From Piromyces finnis (Eukaryota; Neocallimastigomycota; Neocallimastigomycetes; Neocallimastigales; Neocallimastigaceae), in assembly GCA_002104945.1 (NCBI GenBank), contig MCFH01000060.1:186001-250000 (forward strand): a stretch of DNA of 64,000 bases, written 5' to 3'. The notes beneath the pieces are model-generated. The model saw only the letters and a program-made list of their open reading frames with translations. It did not search any database and had not been told where the DNA came from. Within the stretch, counting starts at the first letter, position 1. Every line of letters begins with the position of its first letter. The position numbers were made by a program, and so were the translations under genes. Below, one piece after another: positions 1 to 10,669 of this stretch.

Positions 1-2
1 TC

Positions 3-1703
3 CGTCAAGGATGCCCTCTTTCTCCTATTCTCTTTAATCTCTTTATTAATGATATATTTAAAGAGTGCGAAGATCTAGGAGTCAGTTTAGGTGACACTCG
101 ATGCTGTGGTGGACTTTTTGCAGATGATATAGTTATTTGTGCTCCAACAAGAGGATGCTTAAAAAAGATGCTTAGAAGAGTTAATGAATGGGCCTTGTAT
201 AATGAAATGGAATTTGGTATCCAGAAATGTTCAACGATGGTGATTCGTCCTGAATCAATAGAAAATCAGAACAAGAGAGATCCAACATTTTACTTAGCAG
301 GACAACCCATTCCAACTACTGATTGTTATACTTATCTTGGTGTTCCATTTGATAAGAATCTGTCCCTTAAACCAGTTATTAAAGCTCTTAATAACAAGGT
401 TTTGAAAGGACTTTTTTCAGTCAGTAAATTCTTAAGAAATCCTAATATTCCTATTCCCTTCAAAAAGCTAGTACTTAACTCACAAGTGATTAGCAGAGTT
501 TCATACTTTGCACCATTACTTGGATCCAACAAAGCTAGGTCTAGGATTGCTCAGAAGCATGTTAACAAAGGAGTACGATGGGTTGCCGGAGTTCATAAAG
601 CTGTATCGTTTATATCTTTATACTCTATTTCAAAAGATTTGAATATTCCTCCATTGTCAGCCAAATGTGCGTTAGCTCAGGTTAGATGTTTTAACAAATG
701 GAAAAACTCGAATTGTATTATCTCACACCTTGTCAATTACATTCCTAAATTTAGAAAATACACGTGGTGCAAATCAGGTAGGACACTTGATAAAAAACTA
801 AAGAAGCATGGAGATGTTAAAGCAGTTAAAAACTTTTATTGGAAAGATCTCAAAGGGAATTCTATCAAAGCGCAATATTATGATGATAATAAATTTATTG
901 AAACTAAAGATTTTATTAAATTATGTTATGAATACCCAGAGTTTGCCTATGGCTTCTACTGGCTATTGAAAGCAAGAAGCGGATACAAGTTGGATGCTAG
1001 AGTTGCCAAAGCTGCTAAATTTGTTGATCCAGTTTGTCCTAACTACTGTCCATGTTGCAAGTGTGGTGTTCAAAGTATTAAACATTGGTTATTAGATTGT
1101 CCAACATTTAGAGATATCCGTATTAAACATTATGATTCCATAGTCCAGCTATTAAATTTTTTCAGTCAACGTAATTCCAATAGTCCTATCAATAATAATG
1201 AAAATGTTAATATCAGCAGAGATAGCAATAACAGTAATAGTAATAGTAACAATAGTAGTAATAACAATAGTAGTAATAGAAATAATAATATTAGTAATGA
1301 TAGCAATAGTGAAGATAATAATTCTAATTTAGATAGTAATTTAGTTAATGATAGTAATAGTTCTAATAATCCGGTGAATATTAATGTGTATGATTATTCT
1401 AGTGTGTGCAGTAAAATATTTAAATTCCTTCTTGGGGGAAGAAGTTTTAACAATATTAATTACAATTCAAGGGAATGGAAAGAACTTTGTAAGCGTCAGA
1501 TTCAATCTGGTACTAACGAAGGAACTCCATTCTTGACGGTAACCGCGGAACTTCTAACCAAAATCATGCCTTTTGCTATTGGCCAGCAATGGTCAATGTT
1601 CAAAAGGTTTGAAGCAACATCCAAGAGCGTCAATGCTGAAGAAACAGTAAGACAGGCCAGGAGGGCCAGCGCAACCAATGGAGATCATAATTTTGTTCCA
1701 TGA
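3..1703 (+). CDS. LINE reverse transcriptase, C-terminal part (partial)
   Basis: The frame is open from base 3 and continuous with the Met at 168, so that Met is not the true start. The first residues read RQGCPLSPILFNLF, a classic RT palm motif, followed by the catalytic FADD box near 120-131, then GIQKCSTMVI and YLGVPFD, typical of the thumb side of LINE RTs. Near 1045-1105 there is a Cys/His cluster (CPCC...H-x4-C, ending HWLLDCP) like the C-terminal zinc knuckle of many LINE ORF2 proteins. A hydrophilic Asn/Ser-rich spacer (about 1170-1375) interrupts the C-terminal part before a conserved-looking tail. No RNase H domain is evident. The ORF has no frameshift in the visible part, so the copy may be young; the endonuclease domain would lie outside the window. 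Confidence 0.88.
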   Translation, partial: RQGCPLSPILFNLFINDIFKECEDLGVSLGDTRCCGGLFADDIVICAPTRGCLKKMLRRVNEWALYNEMEFGIQKCSTMVIRPESIENQNKRDPTFYLAGQPIPTTDCYTYLGVPFDKNLSLKPVIKALNNKVLKGLFSVSKFLRNPNIPIPFKKLVLNSQVISRVSYFAPLLGSNKARSRIAQKHVNKGVRWVAGVHKAVSFISLYSISKDLNIPPLSAKCALAQVRCFNKWKNSNCIISHLVNYIPKFRKYTWCKSGRTLDKKLKKHGDVKAVKNFYWKDLKGNSIKAQYYDDNKFIETKDFIKLCYEYPEFAYGFYWLLKARSGYKLDARVAKAAKFVDPVCPNYCPCCKCGVQSIKHWLLDCPTFRDIRIKHYDSIVQLLNFFSQRNSNSPINNNENVNISRDSNNSNSNSNNSSNNNSSNRNNNISNDSNSEDNNSNLDSNLVNDSNSSNNPVNINVYDYSSVCSKIFKFLLGGRSFNNINYNSREWKELCKRQIQSGTNEGTPFLTVTAELLTKIMPFAIGQQWSMFKRFEATSKSVNAEETVRQARRASATNGDHNFVP

Positions 1704-1943
1704 CAAAATTTTGATCTTTGGCTCGGTGTCCCATTGGAAGTCAAATACAATTATTATACTTTAGTATGATAGTGGCTTTCTTACTTTAATTAAAATTACT
1801 AGAATACATTATACCCAATTTTTATTCATTTGTGTTTATTTAAACATATTTTTTTTATTTTTATTTTTATTTTTTAATTTTTTATTACATGTATTATAAT
1901 TTTAATTAAATTAATAATAAAGTTTAAAATATTTGATGCTGTT
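1704..1943 (+). other. LINE 3' UTR
   Basis: Untranslated tail between the RT stop codon and the poly(A) run. It ends in TTTGATGCTGTT before the A-run. Most of it is matched on the opposite strand at 30967-31147, ending there in GATGCCGTT plus poly(A). This shared 3' end is the sequence the reverse transcriptase would be expected to prime on. Confidence 0.8.
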
Positions 1944-1967
1944 AAAAAAAAAAAAAAAAAAAAAAAA

Positions 1968-2829
1968 GGCCTTTTCATTGAATTTACAATAGGTAATTCA
2001 TTCCTATTTTTATTTTTATTGAATAACATATAAAAAAATATCCTATGAAATTAATAAGAAATGATTAATAATTTTCCTATTTCTGATAAATAATAATAAT
2101 TCATTATTCTATAGGCAAGATAGAAATAAAGTATTATACTTTATTATCTATTTCTAGTTGTTTACTACATTTTTATGAAAGTTTGTTACATTACTTATAC
2201 ATGTATCAATGCTTATGTATTATTATTATTATTATTATTATATTTAATATTTTGTTTATTATAATAAGAAAGTTGCAATTTTGACAATTCAAATGTTTAT
2301 TTTAAATAGATAAAATAATTATTTTTATTGATGCAATTTAGAAAAAAAAAGAAAAGAAAAATAAACGTTTAGATTTCATTAAAATAATAATTTATTAATC
2401 AAAACAATTTTTACAGGATAAAATAAATAATAATAAAATAAATATGAAAAATAAACTAAAACAGTTTATATTAATCGATAAAATAATAAATAAAAGATAA
2501 AGAAAAGTGAAAAAAAATCATTTAATATTTTTTTTTTGTTTAACTGAATTAATATGTTGATATAGTAATTGTATTGATATATTGTTGTTATATTATTATT
2601 TTCTTTAAATAATACTCTTTTTTTTTTTTTCTCAATACTTTACTATTTTTAATTTGATATTGATATATATATAAAATTTTTTTTGATGTATTTTAAGCAA
2701 AAAAGTTTGTTGGTGTGATTAGGGTTATTAAGTGAATAATACCTTTCTTCTTCTTCTTCTTCTTTTTTCTAACTTTATGGAATTAAAAAAGAATAGTGAA
2801 TAAAAAAAGTTGATAGGATTTTATTCTAT
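1968..2829. other. Intergenic, no gene seen
   Basis: AT-rich spacer between the LINE poly(A) and the CotH stop codon. It contains a (TTA)n microsatellite near 2219-2240 and a TTC run near 2747-2762. I see no coding exon on either strand. Confidence 0.6.
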
Positions 2830-5194
2830 TTATAGTAAAGAGAGAATGGTCATGATAATAAAGGTTAATGAGATAAGAATACTAGGAACCAAAGTGATAC
2901 CACTATTTTCAATATTATTACCATAACTATCAATTAAAGTTGCTTCACGATAGTTAATATTAAATTCTTTACAAACGGTATTAGCACGTTCTGCAACCCA
3001 ATCCTTTAAACCCCATGGATTAACACTACCTTGATAATTACCACTATCAATATTATTATCAAAATCATTTATGGTAAAATGGAATTGTTGAATTTCACCG
3101 GTATGTTGACGTTTAACTTCTTGAGTATCCCAAATAATTTCTGGTCTAAGACGTTCTTTATAAGCATCAATTTTTCTACCGAGAGCATCTGGATTGAAAA
3201 TATATTTTACAATTTTTTTTAAATGATTTTCAAATAATGTTTTACTGTAACAGGTTGCTTGTTTATCCGATGTATTACAACCAATTAACTTATCAATAAT
3301 AACACGAGTATTTGCATCAAATGGATCATCAGGGTTTAATGCTTCCCAGTTAATATTAACAAAATCTTTATAGGATCTTTGTGGGAAAGTTGTGGGATCA
3401 AGATGTTCACTCATTCCAACTCCCCAAGTTTGATCAAAATCTTGATCAACAAAGTAATAGTTGTATTTAGAGTACCATCCTTTACTACCTTCATATTCTT
3501 CGGCTGGATGATAAGTTACAAAATTTGTTGTCAGGAACCAATAGGAATCCCAATGTCCAGCAAGGTATTCTAAGGCAAGAGCTTTAAATAAGGTATCTAA
3601 ATCTAACCAATTTTTATCAAATTTTTTTACGTCTTCTTCATTATTAACATCTAAAATGTTTAGTTGACGTGTCATTTCTAACAATTCTTCTTTTAAATCA
3701 AAAGTATTATTTTGGAAGGCACCTAACCAATTTGGATCATTATAATTAAAATCAGCACCAGTGGAACAATCATAAATAACGGATTGATCGTAAGGTTTAA
3801 TGGTACCAGAGGAAGGATCACCATAAAAAGCCGTACGAATAAAACTTTCAGTAGTGCAATCTTCTTGTAATACATAGAGACCAATACCAACCCCATTATC
3901 TTGGTAAACACGAGCAGCTACAGATTCATGTGCAGGGTTTTCAATGGCATGAAGAATATCTCCATATAAAATTTGACGGAAAAATACTGGATCATATGAA
4001 CTTGGTCTAAATTTTAATACATTTCTATTATAAATACCATCACCTGGTAAGGTAATTTTAAATTGGAATTTATCTTCATCTCCATTCTTCCCTGAACTTG
4101 GAATATTCTATCAATCAATAGATATAAAATAATTAATTTTATAAATATTATAATAACAATAAAAAAAAAAGAAAATATATAGATTATTAGTTAAAAGTGA
4201 AAGTAAAAAAAAAAAGGGAAAATATATAGGATAGGCCAATTATTAGTTAAAAGTGAAAGTAAAAAAAAAAAAAAAAAAAAGAATCATATATAAAAATCAT
4301 ATATACAAATAGTAATATATTGAAAAATTTATATAGTTTTCTTATTCTACAATATAAATTTCTTAAAATTTTATATTTTATATAAAACATATAATAATTA
4401 TATTGTATAATAATATAGATTATAATAAAAAAATTTCTTTTTTTTAAAGAAAAGAAATAAGAATAAATTAAAAAAAATGCTTACATCAAATGTTAAAACC
4501 TCATCTTTTAAAATAACAGTTACTCTTGAAAAATTGACAGTACCGTCACCAGCTATGAAAAAGTTACCATAACCAGAAAATATAAAAGTAGGAATATAGG
4601 TATCATCAAAAAGTTTAGTTTTTCCAATACTTCTATTCCATTTTGGTTCATCTGGATATTTAAATTCTACCATATCATAGAGGGTTACAGCACGACCTAT
4701 TAATTCATTATAAGTATAATTAACTCCTTCTTTAAGGATACGTTCTACATCATTAACATTATCTTGAACATAATTATACCTGTTAATATTTATAGATTAA
4801 AAAAATAAAAAAGAATTTATTAATGGATTTATTTTTAATATGTATTAAAAAGATAGCTTTTTTTTATTAAAGTGTTTTTTTTTTGTAAATAATTTTATTA
4901 TTATCATTATTAGCATTATTATTATTATATTATATTTTTATTTCTTAAACTATTGAAATATTTTTTTTTTCCTTCTTCCCTTTTTATCACCTACCTTAAT
5001 TCATTATCTGGAACTTCTGCTATTATATTCCATAATGGAATAGTCGGATCCGGTTTTGTCATTTGAACAATACTATCACCCACCTTGAGCTTAACATCAA
5101 TACCCCATGATATAACAGAAAATTGAACATTTCTAGCAAGGGTATTATTTATTATTCCTCCTACTAGGAAAAAAACTTTTGTTAATAGTTTCAT
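2830..5194 (-). CDS. CotH-family secreted protein, GPI-anchored (three exons)
   Basis: Exons on the minus strand: 5194-4995, 4779-4485 and 4107-2830, joined by GT-AG introns; the frame is continuous and gives about 590 residues. Residues 1-20 are a signal peptide (MKLLTKVFFLVGGIINNTLA). The CotH kinase-like core lies in exon 3, with KFRPSSYDPVFFRQ, then EYLAGHWDSYW near residue 345 and DQDFDQTWG near residue 386, both family hallmarks. The last 20 or so residues are hydrophobic (ILISLTFIIMTILSLL) after a Ser/Gly/Asn-rich stretch, which looks like a GPI-attachment signal, so the product is probably at the cell surface. Bacterial CotH phosphorylates spore-coat proteins; fungal CotH proteins are expanded in Mucorales and anaerobic gut fungi. 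The substrate of this one is unknown. Intron lengths are 215 and 377 nt. Confidence 0.9.
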
Positions 5195-5944
5195 TGTGTC
5201 TTGTATAAAGTGGAAAATATTTTGTAGGGATATTAAATTAATATTTTTAAACTTTCTTTTTTTTTATTCTTTAATATTTACAAGTTTTTTTTTTTTTACT
5301 ATAATTATATGGTTTAAAGGATAAGAATAAAATTTTCTTTTTTTTATAAATTTAAATTAGAAAAATGAAATAAAAAAAAAGGTAATATTATTGTGATGTA
5401 TGTATGAGAAATTAATATTTATATATTATTTATATTGACTTTTAGTGTGTTCAATTAAAAAAAAAAAGAAAGGAATAAAGTTTTTTTTATTATAAATTCA
5501 TTTACATGTATCATCCATTATCTTTTTTTATTTAATGCTTGGTCAAAGGTTATTGTAATATGTAAATGTATGATAAATAGATGATAAATTGTTTGTGCTT
5601 GATTTATGTAAAGATATGAAAGAATAATAATAATAATACTATTAATTGAAATTGTTTTTTTTCTAATAATAATGTTGCTGTTGTTGCAGTTTCCTTTTTT
5701 TTTTTTTAAAAAAAAGGTGCTTTTTTATTATAAGAAAAAAAAAAAGTTTTTTTTTAAAATATATTTAATTATATTTTTTTTTAATATTATTTAAATATTT
5801 TTTTAATATTAATGATAAGATTGCCAATTTTAAAAAAATTAATTTTAATCAACTAGTTAAAAATCAATATAATAGAATATATTGTAATATATACACATCA
5901 ATTAATTATATATAGTTAAATATCAAAATTAATATATTTAAAGA

Positions 5945-6086
5945 TTTAAAAAAATTAAATAAATAAATAAATAAATAACTAATTAAATAAATAAATAAAT
6001 AACTAATTAAATAAATAAATAAATAAATAACTAAATAAATAACTAATTAAATAAATAAATAAATAAATAAATAACTAATTAAATAA
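5945..6086. repeat. AATA tetranucleotide array, interrupted
   Basis: Runs of AAAT/AATA units, broken several times by the same ACTAATT interruption, which gives a higher-order period of roughly 25-40 nt. Confidence 0.8.
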
Positions 6087-7619
6087 ATTTAATATTAATA
6101 ATTACATTTAATAATGGTTAAGAACAGTTAATAATACTATTAATACATCAATCAATAGCTTCATTATCATCATCTTAACCATCATCATTATTTATTTCTA
6201 TTTATTACCATTGTACTTTTGATTTTTATTTATTTGTTTGTTTACTTTTTTTTTATTATTATTATCACTGTTTATCATTTTTATCATTTTTATATATTAA
6301 AAAGATATTTTATTTTGACCAGATTTTTACCTACAAAAAATTCATATTCTCCTACTTTTTTATGCTATAATTTTTTAAACTAAATTAATTTTATTTATTA
6401 TCAATACTCAATATATTGTATAATATATTAATTAATATAAAAATAAAAAGGAAAACTGATTTAAAATAATTAAAATTGATTTTAATTTTTAATTCTTCAG
6501 AAATTTAACTATAATATATTAACAATATACTGCAATATATATAAATAAAATAAAATCAATTTAATAGAAACTTTGAAAACGCCATCAAGAAAGAACTTTT
6601 TCTGGTTGAAAAAACTAGCCAACCAACCAACCAACCAACTTATAGTGTATGTTGCTCTTTTTTTTTTTTTTTTTTTTTTTTGTTTGTAAAAGAAAATAAA
6701 GGTTTTTATAATTATCCATAATAAAAAGAAAATGGCCATGCCAACTAGAACAATATTATCTATTTTAATTAAAAAAAAAAAAAAAGTAATTTATAATTTA
6801 AAAATGCATAATATTAAAAAAAAAACTATTTAGTTTTTACATAAAGATTGTTTTTTTATGTAAAAATTAAATAGTCGTGTCAACTTTACATATGGATTCA
6901 ATTTTTAATATTAACTTTTTTTTTAATAATTATTATTATTGTTAAATGAATGCTATACCAGGTATAATTAATTACCCAAATGAATTTAATTATGATCATA
7001 TATTATGATGGAAATATATATGAATTAAAAAAAAAAAACCTTTTATTTCTATTAAATTCTCTTTCAATATAACTTTTTTTTTCTTTTTTGCAAAAGATGG
7101 AATATATTCTTGAATGAATTTTCTTGATAATATTCAAAAATGATTATAATTAAAATGAAATTAATAATTTAATGATAACTAAAATAGGAACTAATTACTT
7201 GATGACCATAACATCCAAAATTAAAATGGTTGTAATAAAAAAATAAGATGCTAATCTTGATAACATCCAAAATATTCCATAATAGGATGAAGATACTATG
7301 ATAAACTAAGAAATTATTGTTATTATAACTCTTATTTTTTTGTTTGGTTTGTTTCCTTTTAAATATTATTCATTGATATAAAAACAAAAGAAAAGAAAAT
7401 TAAACTTTTTTCTTTCCGTTTTAAATTAAATTTACTGAAAAAGGAAAAAAATTAGATTAAAAAAATTTAATATAAATAACACTATTAATTATTAATATAT
7501 TAATATATTCATTTTTAATTTATTAATAATATAATGGAATATAAATATAAAATATAATTAATATATGAAAATTAATTAAAAAAAGAGATATTAAAAAAAA
7601 GATAATAATAAACAAACAA

Positions 7620-7826
<207 letters not shown>

Positions 7827-8311
7827 TTTGATTGAGAATATAAAGATAGGTAAGATTCCTTAAGAAAGTTCTATTATGAAAAGATGCTTAAGAGGATGTT
7901 TCATTCTTTTTAATTTCTTTTTCTATATATATTTTTTTATGATTTTGTTCAAAAAGAATTACTTTTAATTTTATATACAAACAAATATTTTTTATTTTAA
8001 AGATAATAAAAAAGTGATAGTAGTATTTGTATATAAACGTTTTATAAATTACAAGGCTTTACAAAAATGAAAACCATATTCATATTTATACTATATGGTT
8101 TATTGTTAAAAGAAAGAATAATTTAAACAAAAATAAAATTTCAAATGCATTTCCATTCATAACATGTTTAAATTTATTTCTTTGTATTTTTATTATTATC
8201 ACATCGATAATTATTAATACTATTTAATTTAAATAAATACATTGATTTCCTACAATATTAATTATAAAAATTTAAAAATTTCATTTTCTTATAGTAAAAT
8301 TTTTCTTTTCA

Positions 8312-8341
8312 CTAAATTTGATACGAAAATATCAAATTTAG
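8312..8341. terminator. Perfect hairpin downstream of the left palindrome gene
   Basis: A 12-bp perfect stem (CTAAATTTGATA paired with its complement) around a 6-nt loop, about 170 nt past the stop codon of the minus-strand gene and flanked by a homopolymer run. The identical hairpin sits at 15312-15341 after the other copy. It could be a 3'-end or processing element, or the terminal hairpin of a mobile element. Confidence 0.5.
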
Positions 8342-8506
8342 TAATTAAAAAAAAAAACTTTAATTTTCTTTTCTTATTTTATTTTATAATTAGTAAGAAA
8401 AAAGAATTAAAATTGAAAGAATTAGAAAATTAATAATATTAGTATAATTCAAACGGTATTAACGAATGAAATATATTAATAGTTAAGACAGCAAGGTAAT
8501 CACAAT

Positions 8507-9844
8507 TTAAGAAAATGAGAATGGAAATGAAGTATTGAAAATTGAGGTATCCGTATTAACTTGATGAAATGATGAAACAGGAATGAATGACGAGTTATTC
8601 ATTTGTTGATCATTATTAACATCAATGTCAATGTCAACATCAATTAATTGATTATGAATTTGAGATGGTAAAACTGATTGATATGGATGAATAATTTGAT
8701 ATAAATTTGGATTTGTTATTAAAAACCTGTTATTCATGATAAAATAATGTAATAAATCAGAATGTTCAGGTAAAGGAAATGGAAATTGAGCAAAGTCTAA
8801 AGGATACTGAGAAGGATATTGAATGGAAGAAGGTAATGAATATTCAATATCATTGTAATTGACAGTGTTATTTTCAATATTATCTCCAGTATTATTATTA
8901 TCAACATTGTGTACTACATTATTTCCAAATACATTGTTTTCACTGTGAATATCACTATAAATATCACTACCATCATGAATTAAAGTATCATCATTACTAA
9001 TAACAGAAGTGTTATTAGAAAGATTTTGATTTAATAAGAAATCTGAGTTAACATTGTAAAAGAAAATTGGAAATTTCATAGAAGGATTGAATTTTGGTAT
9101 TTTTCTCGTTTTAGGTTGTGGTGAAAAGAGAACTTCCATGTAGTATTCAAAATCATTATTTGTACCATTCATAAAATCAGTATACATTTTTGAAATAAAT
9201 GCATTATTTGTTCCAAAATTATTTTTTCTTTTAGAAAATTGCTTAAAACTAATTAAACAAAAGAAATTACTAATGAAACAAACTCTACCATCCACCATTA
9301 TTACAAAATTATAGATAGTGTTTTTCATACCAAATAATCCTGAAATGTTTATGGTATCGCCAAGTGTATTGTTATTCAAGATTTCATGTATTGTTAAATT
9401 TATGTTTCCATTTTCACTAATAGTTCTTATAATTTTTCTTTCGATTTGGTTAAGAGTATTATATTGATTGTTAATATCATTCATTTCTACTAAGTAGATA
9501 GAGAAGTCTTCCATAGAATGCATACTTTTAATGGTTTCGACCAACTGGGATAAATTTTCAGCAAGAATTCTTTTTTTTTCATATTTAGATTTATAAACAA
9601 TTTTCTTCACAGATACACTTGTATCATAGTTTTCTATATAATCATTGGTAAAATATCTAGATTTAAGGCTAGCAATCCGAATTCTTTTCAAGTTTTTAAC
9701 ATGATCATAAGGATTTTTAACCTTTCTATTGAAGAACATCTCATCTGAATGTAGATATAAAATCAAGTCCGATCTTTCCCATTGAGTGGTAAGTGTTAAA
9801 AGATTGAGATAGACATTCTTTATTATTTGAATAATAGTATTCAT
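8507..9844 (-). CDS. Unrecognised palindrome-borne protein, left copy (445 aa)
   Basis: Single-exon ORF, almost identical to the plus-strand ORF at 13541-15145. Residues 1-301 match apart from a few substitutions near the N-terminus (for example KNVYLNLL against KNIYLSLL). The C-terminal roughly 107 residues also match. Between them this copy has a 37-residue Asn-rich segment where the other has about 125 unrelated residues. I recognise no domain. The N-terminal part is basic and probably folded; the C-terminal third is rich in Asn, Ser, Pro and Gln and probably disordered. No signal peptide or membrane segment is evident. The first ATG is used in both copies, with the same upstream sequence. 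Conservation of the frame across both arms argues that it is a real gene, possibly a transcription-factor-like or element-encoded protein, but that is only a guess. Confidence 0.7.
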   Translation of the reverse strand: MNTIIQIIKNVYLNLLTLTTQWERSDLILYLHSDEMFFNRKVKNPYDHVKNLKRIRIASLKSRYFTNDYIENYDTSVSVKKIVYKSKYEKKRILAENLSQLVETIKSMHSMEDFSIYLVEMNDINNQYNTLNQIERKIIRTISENGNINLTIHEILNNNTLGDTINISGLFGMKNTIYNFVIMVDGRVCFISNFFCLISFKQFSKRKNNFGTNNAFISKMYTDFMNGTNNDFEYYMEVLFSPQPKTRKIPKFNPSMKFPIFFYNVNSDFLLNQNLSNNTSVISNDDTLIHDGSDIYSDIHSENNVFGNNVVHNVDNNNTGDNIENNTVNYNDIEYSLPSSIQYPSQYPLDFAQFPFPLPEHSDLLHYFIMNNRFLITNPNLYQIIHPYQSVLPSQIHNQLIDVDIDIDVNNDQQMNNSSFIPVSSFHQVNTDTSIFNTSFPFSFS

Positions 9845-10098
9845 TTTAAAATGTAAAAACTCAATTTTAATACAATTAATTAAAATGAATGAATAAATAA
9901 TTATTTATATTTAAAATTGAAACACACTTTTAAAAATGATAATGAAGAAATAAAAAAAAAAAGAAAATTTACCAGATATTTATATTGCATTTTTTAATAA
10001 TATTTTATTATATTTATTATATTTTATTATATTTATTATATTTTATTATATTTATTATTATATTTTTTATAACATTAATTATAATAACATTAATTATA

Positions 10099-10669
10099 TT
10101 TAAAATATTTTTTTTATTAATAAAAAAGAATAATTATAATATTTTATTATTTAATTGTTGTACTACATTCCCGGTAAAGGTTCTCTAATTTTAGATTTGT
10201 AAATTAAATACCAACAAATTCACAAACCAAGCTATAAATAGTTTTTTTAATTTGTTGAAGAGAATTAAAAGATCTTTCTGTCTTGCCTCAATTTTTTAAT
10301 ATACACACAGAAAGGTTTAATAAAAAAAATAATAATATTAATAATATTAATCATAAAATTATCAAATATAAAGAGATTTAATACTAAAATCTAAAATAGT
10401 AACAAACAAAAAAACCATAAAATAATCATAGAATTTTCTTTTAAGCTAATGTATAAATCATATTATAAATAATAAAATTTATATTTTTTATAGCATTTTA
10501 ATTAGAATAAGTAATGATTGTTGTGCCATGTAATGTAAATAATGTAAATAATGTAAATAGATTTAATAATGTTATTAATATATCAATAATCTAAAAGTAA
10601 CTCGAAAAATTGCATGAAATATTATAGATCTTTCTTTTTAATAAAAACTTACTACAAAAGAAATGATAT
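10099..10669 (+). repeat. Palindrome core repeat, copy A
   Basis: Non-coding segment containing the recognisable string TACTACATTCCCGGTAAAGG and the block CTTTCTGTCTTGCCTCA followed by TATACACACAGAAAGG. It recurs in the same orientation at 11320-11900 and inverted at 12720-13290. Confidence 0.85.

Larger units (their letters stand above)
1..1967 (+). mobile_element. Non-LTR (LINE) retrotransposon, 5' part outside window
   Basis: The element enters at the left edge already inside the reverse-transcriptase palm, ends its ORF at 1703, has a 3' UTR of about 240 nt and finishes in 24 uninterrupted A residues (1944-1967). ORF, short 3' UTR and poly(A) without an LTR is the arrangement of a poly(A)-type LINE. 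The same 3' UTR recurs on the minus strand at 30956-31147 and, shorter and more diverged, at 31208-31281, so it is a repeat family with several copies. The target-site duplication cannot be tested here because the 5' end lies outside; the downstream flank starts at 1968. Confidence 0.9.
8288..10669 (+). repeat. Left outer arm of a large palindrome
   Basis: This arm is the reverse complement of about 12720-15366. It carries the gene at 8507-9844, its 3' hairpin and its upstream region. The right arm is about 265 nt longer, which is accounted for by extra codons in the right-hand gene. Homology starts abruptly at the outer edge (CTTATAGTAAAATTTTT near 8288, mirrored at 15366). Part of the inner portion (10099-10669) is repeated directly at 11320-11900. 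Confidence 0.88.

Noticed and set aside
3723-3911. 62-codon minus-strand ORF inside the CotH gene
   Set aside because: Alternative frame of CotH exon 3, which is open and conserved in the main frame.
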